From Marchantia polymorpha subsp. ruderalis (taxonomy: Eukaryota; Streptophyta; Marchantiopsida; Marchantiales; Marchantiaceae): 64,000 nt of DNA. A program made the position numbers and the translations under genes. The DNA is taken from assembly GCA_037833965.1 (NCBI GenBank), contig AP031352.1, positions 1,592,501 through 1,656,500 of the forward strand. The letters are read 5' to 3'. Of the stretch, positions 24,584 through 33,900 are shown piece by piece; the stretch's first letter is position 1; every line of letters begins with the position of its first letter. Under the pieces are notes generated by a model that made no database searches, had not been told where the DNA came from, and saw only the letters and a list, made by a program, of their open reading frames with translations.

Positions 24584-26854
24584 CTTCAATTGCAAGGTTT
24601 CTCTTAGTTTTTTTTTCTTTACAGAACGAGCGAAACAAGATAGCCATCCTTTATATTTATCATGTGGATCTTAATTAGGATTCTGTATACAGACTTCTCA
24701 GTTCTTGTTTTTGGTAGTACAGACCTTTGTCTTGTTGATCCAATCTGACTACTTCAGCTGTACGCACACCAGGTTTTTTAGAAACTTTTGTTTGAGTGTC
24801 CACTCAACTCAAAGTAAGGCGTAAGATATATATTTTTTCATGACTTGGCTGTATTAATCTCAACAGTTCTCAAAACTGGACGAAGGCGAAAAGAAATGAT
24901 TTCTTCAACTATTCCGAGTGCAATCTATTAGTGAAACAATCACATATAGAAGGACGATAGATGTCGACTTCTTTCAAACTCATCTCTCATTCCAAAATTC
25001 ACACAGAAAACAATATAATTCTTAAAGGTACAAAATAATATTCTTTTTTCTAATACAAAGAGAACAACACTTTGTGACGTACATACAATACGAGACACAC
25101 ACAATGTAGGAGAATTCAAGGACAATTCAAGAAGTTGAACAATCACATTATTCAAACAACAATTACTCGCTATCTACGCTGAACTAGAGAGAAGATAATA
25201 TAAAGTTGAGCATTGGGATAAAATGTCCAAGGTGCCCCACAAGTAGCGTGGGTCTTGAACCGTATCACCATTAGATTGATTGAACAGCTAAATCAAAGCC
25301 CAACAATCATCAATGATCCTTTGTAACCTATCCAATTTTCCGACACAAAGAATATATATAAAAAAAATCTTAGATTAGGATTATTAGACGCATGCTTTAG
25401 AAGGTACTTGCTAGTATGACATCCTTACATGTTGCATAATTGGTGGATATTAGCGGGGATAATTGGATATCACCCAGATTACGAAAATTGCTGCAATGAG
25501 TTGATTGTCACATATGTCAAGGGGCCAACCCAACCCCATACTCTAGAAACATACTCAACTTTTGTAGATGAATCTCATGAGAGCTATATAAAGGCTTCTT
25601 ACGATTGAACTAATCTTGTTCAACGATTGTATTCCCTGTTCACAAAGGCGTTGCCACTACCATTTCGTCACCAAATACAAAAACAATTTGGTAAAGAGAC
25701 GTCTGGATAATTTCTGTCATATCACAGGCTTGTATGTGCATGACCGTCCGTTTGAAAAAAGGGGTAACCTTGTTATTTCCCACTTTTAAATTTTGCGTCT
25801 CTGGCTGACAGTTCTCTTTTCCAATCACTTTTTGATCACAAGCAACCACGATTTATTAAAAAAATTCTAATTTTAAGTAAATAAATAGATAAATGAAAAC
25901 TACATAATCTAAATACTTAACAAAATAAATATTATTTAATATTTATTTAATATTTTTAATATATGATTAAATGTTAAATTAATTTCCTGAAATTTAATTT
26001 CAATATTACAGTTTATAGTATCATAATGATACACCAAAGTGTGATTAATTCGTTGAATATTCACATGAAATTGATTAATTACAATATACTCATGAATATG
26101 CATATGTACCCATTCATATTTCATGCGTATGATTATAATTAAATTTTTGATTTTAAAATCTTGGAAGTAGATTTTTCAAAATTATTGCATATTGATGATT
26201 ATATCAGTGATGTTTCAAAGATATAGCCTCAATTTCGTTTTTTCATTTTAAAAATTGATAGTGTATACAATTGTAGAATTTTTGATCTTATATATAAATC
26301 TTTAAATATCTGAACATATATAAGGGTATTATATATATAAATAAAGACGTTATTATAGGTATTCTATTGACATTTTTAACACGGTTTGAGTTCTCCAAAA
26401 CTTTCATTTTCATTATTTCGTATTTTTTCCTATTGTTCAATCGTTGAAATTTTTTCATTAAAAGTATCAAAATATTTGGGAATTGTTTGCATCTATATGT
26501 GTAATATGTCCATGCAAAACATTCACTTATTTCATTGTGATTGATTCAAAACTTCATCATAATTGCCAATTTCTTGCATTTGAATATTTTTATGTACGGT
26601 GTTTCTTGTTTCCCTTGCAGGAGTTTACTTGTTGATGCCAAAAATACCGATTTGTGCAAATATTTTAATTTTTTTATATATATCAACGTGTGGACTTCAT
26701 GCGATAGGTAATCGTTTAAAAATAAATATCGAGTAAATGGGCATGAGATTTAAAAGTATGGATTTTACAACTGGATATTCACTGATACATTGAGAGACAA
26801 TTTCTGACAGGTGTAGATGGAGCCGACTGACGGCGCTTTTCGTAACAATACATG

Positions 26855-27038
26855 AGGCGTTGGAGTTGCTGTAGAGTTTGGTGCTGCTTAGTTCTGCAAG
26901 AGCGAACGTTTACAAGAGGACAGCATCTTGCACTCAATCCTTTAGAGTCATCGTTGCTCCAGAAGTCCACAGGCGTTGGAGTTGTTGCGGAGCTCAGGGT
27001 TGCTGAGCTTTGCAAGTACAGAAATTTACAGGAAGGAA
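26855..27038. repeat. Diverged direct duplication, ~70-bp units 116 bp apart
   Basis: The unit AGGCGTTGGAGTTG(C/T)TG...GCTGAG/TTAG..TGCAAG occurs at 26855-26925 and again at 26971-27038. The plus-strand frame through the second unit (VVAELRVAELCKYRNLQEG) is open but is broken in the first. This may be the relic of a repeat-containing gene; I cannot name it. Confidence 0.5.
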
Positions 27039-28183
27039 ACAATTTCATTCGCCTACTTTATGAAGTTCCAAGAAGCGCCTTGACTGAAGATAAATCCGTT
27101 TGTTCCAGAGTGGACATGGCATAGATTAGCATATTCATCCTCGTCTTTTTTATTTAGTGCGTTATACTTCGCATTTGCATGACTTGATTCTACTTTAAGA
27201 AACTGAGAAGAAGATAATTGTGATAGTTGACACTTGTTTCTGACCTCTGATTGTCACTAGGACTCATGAGTTGCAAGTGACATTAGAGGTGTATAGAGAG
27301 GGATAGACAATCATAAACAAGAAAGATTAGATCTTCCCATTTCTTCCTAGCTTGTCTCTTCTTCACTTTGTACCATTCAGATGGTTTTCAGTAGCTTATA
27401 TTTTCAAGTGCCAACCTTTTTTGAACAAGTGCAAAAACGAATCGGGAAAAGAAAAGCCTGTAATTGTCTTTCATAAGGCAAACTCAAACCGATGACACAA
27501 TGATCAGTTGACAAAAGAATCACATCTATTGAGAAATATGAACGCGGAGTACACTTGGACATGTAAGGTAATGATCGTGGTCCAAGATTGGAAAAAGTTC
27601 TCAATCGTAGAGATTGAGAGGTTGAGTAACCTCTCAGAAGGTAGTCACACCACATGCTGAGCTCAGATGCTGCGCTGTTTCATCTGTAAAGCTCAAAGGA
27701 AGGTAAATCAGAAATCTGTAGTTCGATTCGACAATCGTGACGAAGGATCTCAAAGGAGGATGATGCTCGATGTTCCTTCTCATCTTGTCATGCTGTATCA
27801 GTGTCTAGAATTGGTCGAAGACCGTGGAGAGTGTGTTTCTGCACGCGCTCTAACGCACATGCAGTACGATTACATGACAGTTTCCAGACGAGCTCTAATC
27901 TGTTGGAGATCCAGGTCCTATTTGTACAACTAACTGCTTGGCAATGCCACCAAATTGCAATTAGCTCCTGCGTCTGTTAAGTGAAGTGAAGTTGAAACAT
28001 CGCCTGAATTCTGACTGGACCACTGACTGACGTGATCTGATGTGTGCTGAAGATTACTGAACCAGTAACCCATGATTTGTAAGGTGGGGACTACGCGTAC
28101 CACTTACCGTCACCTCGATCTTAATTTTCTGCTCCTGGATCAGAAGATTGAAGAAAAGAGGTGTCGAGGAAGGATCGTCTTTA

Positions 28184-29134
28184 TCAGCAGTTATTAAATA
28201 CGAGCCTCCCGTTGTTGTTGCTGATCCTCCTATTTACATCGAAGCCGGTGTCTCTTAATGTACCGTCGAATTTCTTGCAGCGAGCGGTAACGATCAAGTC
28301 CGAGGAGGAGCGGATGATTCCCAGGCTTTCGCACGATTCTTCGTAGTCACTACCGCCGACCATATTTCCGTTCACGTTTCCTATATGGGGAGCGAGATTA
28401 ATGGAAGCCACCACCCATCTGCCGCTATCGGTTATACAGGTGGCTTTAAAAAATCCTTGCGAATGCTCGAAAGGAGCTCTGCAACTGCTGACGAAGTCCC
28501 CACACTGCATCACACGAGGACGACGAAGGGGAAGAGGAAGAGGCCCCTTCTGTTAGAAAGTCCAGATCACTGTATCAGTATCCATGATAATGTGACAATT
28601 CAATGTTGACCAAAAGCGTACTGATGCAGAGGCTGTGTACGCTGAGCCTCATTGACGGTGCTATGTGAAGAATGGAAGCATGATCAACTCCAGGCTCGAC
28701 TGCAGGCGAGGAGATCAATTACGTAAATCTATCTCAAAACAATCATGCATCGCGTTCGAGAGCTTACCCAGAGCAGATTCCTAAGTCTACCATCCTGAGT
28801 CTGCTTCTGCTCAGACTAAGTAGTGATTGATGGTAACATGACTCGGAAGCTCACACCATCTGCTCTACTCAACTGAAACGCATGGCAATGCTTGATGATA
28901 CACCGGACGTGTGGAAGAAGGCTTTCATGGTCAAATTTACTTTAATCAAGCGTCATATTGAGGTGATACAATGATGCTAGCCCAAGAAAAATGGTGTGCA
29001 GAATACATACTAGTCAGTCAAATCTCTTAAGAGAACCGTGGCATGATGCTTACCCCTGCGTCAGCTACATTGATATTCATCGTAGCTATGCATAAACTTG
29101 CGGCGGCGAAAATCAGGAACTTGGCGGAAGCCAT
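28184..29134 (-). CDS. Secreted cyanovirin-N homology (CVNH) protein (133 aa)
   Basis: Two exons, 29134-29054 and 28504-28184, join in phase 0 with a GT-AG intron (GGG|GTAAGC ... GATGCAG|TGTGG). Exon 1 encodes a signal peptide, MASAKFLIFAAASLCIATMN, with likely cleavage after VADA. The mature ~106 residues form two internal CVNH repeats. Repeat one has FVSSCR, FKATC, GRWVVASINL and HIGNVNG. Repeat two has ESCESLGI, LIVTARCK and ISNNNGRLVF. Cysteine pairs C35-C50 and C85-C103 match the spacing of cyanovirin-N disulfides. CVNH proteins are small mannose-binding lectins known from cyanobacteria, fungi and ferns. Here the usual Trp of repeat two appears to be replaced (TLRDTGFD). Sugar binding is inferred. 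TATA box and leader are listed separately. Confidence 0.85.
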
Positions 29135-29426
29135 TGGAGCCTTCCTATATTAGTCAATATATGAGCTCACGCAGGCTCACGGAAGGTCTTGCAAGCCAAA
29201 TTTAGGCAAGCAAGATGTGATGAGAGTCCTTCCAAGTTCTCCCGAGGACAATGAGCTGAAGTGAAGAAATCTCCGAGAAGCTTGGCTTCTCCGGAGGTTA
29301 ATGCAGTGACTGAAGAGAGCGGTCGTGTAATCAAGCGAAGTGAAATGAACTCGTCGAGAAGTGGGCCTTTCACTTTTCACGGGCTCATTCAGTGCTCGAT
29401 AGGCGATAGGAGGCGACTCTATCTCC

Positions 29427-29435
29427 CTTTATAGG
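29427..29435 (-). promoter_or_regulatory. Putative TATA box of the CVNH gene
   Basis: The minus strand reads CCTATAAAGG here, about 295 bp upstream of the CVNH start codon. This would give a 5' leader of roughly 260 nt. No competing TATA-like sequence of similar quality lies closer to the start. Confidence 0.4.
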
Positions 29436-29595
29436 TGTACGGCCTCGAGCCGGAACAATCGTAACGAAGTCGCGTGCACAAAGTCGCCTCCCCAGAAAGA
29501 CCTTGGGCTAAGTGACCCTTTACCCAGATTTACATCGACCCAGTGCGAAATGTTCTGGGGCAGCACTGTGCAAGGCATTCTGAAAAGGGACTTTT

Positions 29596-29654
29596 CAGCT
29601 CGGCAGGCGAACATGAAGAATACGCTTGTTTCTCATGTTCACCATGCCGAGCTG
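29596..29654. repeat. Imperfect ~21-bp hairpin
   Basis: The arm CAGCTCGGCAGGCGAACATGA at 29596-29616 pairs with the right arm at 29633-29654 (TCATGTTCACCATGCCGAGCTG) with one bulge and two mismatches, around a ~16-nt loop. It lies upstream of the CVNH gene. No mobile-element ends were recognised. Confidence 0.7.
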
Positions 29655-29659
29655 CCATG

Positions 29660-31319
29660 CTCATTTTTTTCTCCACCGACGCCAATGAAGAGCTGCCATG
29701 TTGTTCTCCCCAAGTGTTAAGCATGAATTTCTGGCGTCCACGCACAAAAAATATCTTACATGAAGTTTTTGTAAGACACTGTGAAGCGACTGTATCCCCG
29801 AAGTGCGAGGAACGACATGAATCTGATTACAGCAGTACTGTATTGACGTCGTGTGTGTTCTGAACTCGTGCGACGTCTGCAAGCGAATTTCACCCGAATG
29901 TTACACAGTGCACACCGGCCACTGGACCGTCCATGAAATCCTCATAATCGGCGAGCTCTCTCGATCCCCTTATATTTCCCGATGCCACACGAGCATGCTG
30001 ATGTGGCATCTAAAGTACCAACACTGACATGGCGTCCTGGGATTGGGTAGCGGGGAATATATGCTGACGTGGTATTGTGAGCATGTTAATATGGCCCGAG
30101 TTTATTTCTCAATGCAAACGGGTCGGCCCACTCTCTAGATAATGCGCAGTTCTTGCTCCAGGAAACGCAGCCGTCGGTGAAGTCCAAACGTCCCGATTTG
30201 TGGGGTTTGGATTTGTTGCACGTTTAGACGATGAAGGAATGAGCATGTTTGCAGTCGGTGCTGCGAGTGAGCTTGATGGGTATGAGCACTGGTTTATTTG
30301 TATCAGCTTTCTCCTGAAGAGAAGGGAAGAGGGGAAATCTTGCGGATGTACTGGCAAATGCACAGGTTGTATCTGATACCTTGGCCTTGCCCGGGTTGAC
30401 AATATTGAGCCGACAGCGCACACTCCGACCGAAATTATCCGGTTCTCAACTGGACACCGTGTCGACATTCCCATCCTGGTATGCAACAAAACTGACATTG
30501 GCCCACCGGGTTTACCAAATATGTTTTTCAAATCAGCAATGTGATTCACACTGCCCTACAGGAAATCAACAAGAATCATCGAAGCTTGAGAGGACAGGCC
30601 GCCGTCGACGAGTGCAAAGAAAGAGACAGAAATATCATCTTGAGTAATTGCTAGGTAATGTACATACAGGCCAGCCAAAAAATAAAATACACACTGAGTG
30701 TGAAGCATGACATCTTTTAACATTCTCTCATGGAAAGTTGGTACGTCATGAAAATCATGACATATTTCAACGTGTTACATCACTTTGGCATGCCCTAAAG
30801 TGAAGACACTTTCTTCACGTTTTCGAATTTCTAATAAGGTGATAACAGAAATTATTATCCCTGCTTCAACAATTTTCTTTTTCTTTCCTTTGTTCAACTG
30901 CATAGATGTCATTTTACTAGTTTATGTCTTGTTGCTATTCAGAAGAATCAATTTTATTCATCAACATATATAACAAAACCGATTTTTAGTGTTCAATTTT
31001 TTTCTATGTTATAATTTAAATAATGAGTATTGGATATAAAATTTATTGAGTTTAATTTCGTGTAAAGAGTAACCTCAGGTTCTAGCTATTTAAACCTAGG
31101 TTGATCGCTGGTATTAAGTATGTATATACCCCAAGGATTCTGCTCGTTGCTTTTAGTCGTTAATAAAGTCTCTAGCGTGTTCCAGCTGTGGATGTAGCCC
31201 TCTGAAGTATGAACCATCTAATATGTTGTGGCTCTTGTCTACGCGTGCTTGTGGCTTTCGGTTGCTCGGTTTACCTGTAATGTGCAAAGGTATCAAAGCG
31301 CTTGGTTGAAAATGACCGC
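29660..31319. other. Intergenic region, no supported gene
   Basis: Overlapping ORFs on both strands at 30.1-30.65 kb are open for 80-146 codons but show no consistent family signal. A short plus-strand word VDIPILVCNKTDIG near 30460 recalls a GTPase NKxD motif but has no surrounding G domain. 31.0-31.3 kb is AT-rich leading into transposon remains. Confidence 0.4.
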
Positions 31320-31715
31320 GAGTGACAATTTTGAGGTTTGATCTTATCTCTTAGACTTGTGGGTAAGAAAACATACCCACACATAATTGGAATAATCATC
31401 TATAAAAAAAACATAGTTTAGCTTTCCAAAGGGTAATACAACATGAGACTATTTCCACACGTCATTATGTACATACTCCAGTATCTCCGTGGAACTTTGA
31501 ATTCCAACATCAAAAGCTCGCATATGATGTTTTTACATGATGGAATGCTCACAAAATGCTAAGTTAACTATATCTAAACCTGATAACATCTTTTTTTCCA
31601 TCAAGAAGAAACATGTATCGATCATTCATATAATCTAGTCTAGAATGTCATACATGAGATATCTCAACACGAGATTTGGTGTAGTTAATTTCTCCATAAA
31701 TAGTGGTGACATCTA
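31320..31715 (-). pseudogene. Decayed Ty1/copia integrase fragment
   Basis: Read on the minus strand, this gives the pre-integrase and integrase start of a copia polyprotein. FDVGIQSSTEILEYVHNDVW is followed by FGKLNYVFFIDDYSNYVWV and CFLTHKSKR, then a stop. The DDYS segment after the first catalytic Asp is characteristic. Upstream, LDIVNLAFCEHSIM corresponds to the zinc-binding part. Frame breaks and a stop after KSKR show it is dead. The matching gag remnant lies at 33490-33900 on the same strand, with LTR copies in between. Confidence 0.7.
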
Positions 31716-31883
31716 GCAAATATATATTAATGTGCTTGTAACCCTAAAAGATAACATTTTTTATCACACAATCTAAGATCTAACATGCATTGCTTAGAGT
31801 TACACTCTAAGCCGTGTGAATTTAATACTCCGAAAAAGATCAAGTTCTTTCTCATATTATGGATAAATCTAATTTAGGCCAGT

Positions 31884-32266
31884 TGTAACCATCTTTAGTT
31901 AATTACAACTAAAGTAAAGGTTACTCTAAATGTTGATATAGATATTTTAGCTTGCACTAGTCATAGTTGTCACAACAACGATCGGCGCGGTAGAGAGTAG
32001 ATGTGTTAGTTGACAGTGCCAGTTCAGCGATTCGTGTGCTTATCAAGTAAGAATTCATTGTGTTAGTTGGGAGCGTTCCGTCAACAATCTGTGTGCTTGT
32101 TACCCATTCACTAGAAGTGGGATGGATGGTAGGCGTAAGATCTTATCTCCTTATACTTATTGGTGAGAGCTATATAAGAGAGAGGAGAGTCATTGTTGAT
32201 ATCTCTCATCTTCAGAGTTTATGTTTCCATCTTTGAGTGAATTTCTCTCTAAATCCTAGTGTTGCA
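31884..32266 (+). mobile_element. LTR copy A (383 bp), no internal element attached
   Basis: The copy starts TGTAACCATCTTTAGTT and ends CCTAGTGTTGCA, so the ends are related to the TGTAAC...GTTACA termini of copy B. It carries a TATA-like GAGCTATATAAGAGAG near 32166. About 75-80% of positions appear to match copy B by eye. No target-site duplication was found around it. It is probably an older solo LTR or a truncated element. Confidence 0.7.
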
Positions 32267-32419
32267 ATCTTGCTCTTTCCTTGAGTGTGGATTATCTCTC
32301 ATGGAATATCAAGTGAGTGATGATAAAGTGCAGTTTTGAGAGTGTATAGAGGCTGACAAAGATCATTGATCTACATGTAGAGAAAAGCGAAAATTATGAT
32401 TTTGCAGATTTGGACGGGC

Positions 32420-32511
32420 TCGTGACAGCTATGACTAGTGCACACTAAAATATCTATATCAACATTTAGAGTAACATCTACTTTAGTTCTAATTAACTCA
32501 AGATGGTTACA
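32420..32511 (-). mobile_element. Inverted fragment of the same LTR (first ~90 bp)
   Basis: The reverse complement starts TGTAACCATC and continues through GTGCACTAGTCATAGCTG, matching the first ~90 bp of LTR copies A and B but in opposite orientation. A further LTR 3' end, CCCTAGTGTTACA, occurs in plus orientation at 32549-32561. Together they indicate several rearranged insertions of one family. Confidence 0.65.
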
Positions 32512-33039
32512 AACCTAACTCCTTTTAAGGACTGAACTTCTTCTTAAACCCTAGTGTTACACCAGCGTACGGTTGATTCTATCAAATATGCGGATCTTTA
32601 CATATCCAACACACTCAATTCCAATAAAAATTGAACCGTTTGATAATTATAAAGTACAAAAAAACTCTTAAGTGTAATAAATGTGATAAGAACAAGTTTA
32701 GTTCAAAATACATTCGTCATCAACAATTTTTGATCAACTGTAGAGGGCATACTTCTGGCATCATAAATCGTTTGCAAACATGTACTCCTCCTTGGGATCA
32801 AAATGCTCCGCAACGTTTGTCACTAGAGAGATGTTGTACCTCTAATTGTAATATGACACTCCTTGATGTGGTTAGTTTTGCCACATCTCTAACAAATCAA
32901 GTTCCTCCGGTTAGCTAATTAAGCTCTAGATTGGACTCTCTTTCAATCAAAGCATCTTGTTCTACTCCTCTTGAAACACGTACGCTTCGAAGTTTTCAAA
33001 ATGCTCAAATGTAATTGACCTTGGATCACAATAAATGCG

Positions 33040-33459
33040 TATAACCATCTTTAGTTAGTTAGAACTAAAGTAGAGGTTACTCTAAATATTGATATATATA
33101 CTTTAATGTGCACTAGTCATAGCTGCCACGTCAGCGATCCGTGCACTTAATAGGTATAGAGTGGATGTGTTAGTTTATAGTGCCACATCAGCAATCCGTG
33201 TGCTTGTAGGTAAGGATTGAGTGTGTTAGTTAGTGTGTTAGTTGGGAGCGTCACGTCAGCTATCCGTGTGCTTGTTAGGTTTATCCATCACGTCATCCAT
33301 CCACTAGGATTGGGATTGATGGTGGGGATAAGATCTTATCTCTTTGTTCTTGTCGGGGAGAGCTATATAAGGGAGAATAGAATCATTGTTGGTATCTCTC
33401 ATCTTCAGAGTTTACGTTTCTATCTTCAAGTGAGCTTGTCTCTGAACCCTAGTGTTACA
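33040..33459 (+). mobile_element. Solo LTR copy B (420 bp) with 5-bp target duplication
   Basis: The LTR starts TATAACCATC (a G-to-A change from TGTAAC) and ends CCTAGTGTTACA. It is flanked by the direct repeat ATGCG at 33035-33039 and 33460-33464, the 5-bp target duplication expected for an LTR retrotransposon. A TATA-like GAGCTATATAAGGGAG lies near 33360. Because the duplication brackets this LTR alone, it is a solo LTR left by recombination, not one end of an element shared with copy A. Confidence 0.8.
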
Positions 33460-33489
33460 ATGCGATATTAGAAGTAAATATACGATAGA

Positions 33490-33900
33490 AAGACAACACC
33501 TTCTATTCTACTATTTCGCGTGCCAAAATAACACTTAACCTCGTTGTAATTGATAGCCTTGTTATTGCGATGAAGTAGAATATTTGATAGTGTCAGGAAG
33601 GAAGTAGTCAGGGAGTGGAGAAGATGCAAAGCTTTCTTCATGTCAAAAAGATTCTTTTCTATACTCTAGATCTATTAACAAATCATCGTGTGCGTGAATG
33701 TGATCTTGGGTTCTAGTTTTGGGACTTATACTAAATATCAACAATCTCATGTAGGTATTCATCATGTGTGATAGTTTCTTCTGATGAAACGTTGCTGAAG
33801 AGCGTCAAAGAGCTATGTGATTTTGACATACTCCTCAACCTGCTTAATAATCAAAGGATCTAGATGCTCCATCATGATGTAGATTGCCTACTTTTGTAAA
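33490..33900 (-). pseudogene. Decayed copia gag fragment
   Basis: The minus strand reads, in broken frames, SEETITHDEYLHEI near 33770 and MKKALHLLHSLTTSFLTLSN with ILLHRNNKAINYNEV near 33540-33640. These resemble the gag (UBN2-like) region of Ty1/copia polyproteins. Several stops interrupt it. Solo LTR B sits immediately beside it, between this gag and the integrase piece at 31.3-31.7 kb. Confidence 0.55.

Larger units (their letters stand above)
22774..28183. other. Intergenic region, mostly without recognisable features
   Basis: AT-rich DNA dominates 23.3-26.7 kb. A TATA-like CTATATAAG at about 23349 sits in sequence vaguely like an LTR, but termini were not found. Hairpin 24539-24583 and a short duplication at 26855-27038 are listed separately. 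ORFs around 27.4-27.9 kb carry no motif. Confidence 0.4.

Noticed and set aside
30455..30550. GTPase-like word VDIPILVCNKTDIG
   Set aside because: Only one motif of a small GTPase is visible; P-loop, switch and DxxG parts are absent around it, and a stop follows soon.
31884..33459. One complete LTR element bounded by LTR copies A and B
   Set aside because: The ATGCG duplication flanks copy B alone, and the 5' flank of copy A (CCAGT) does not match, so the two LTRs belong to separate insertions.
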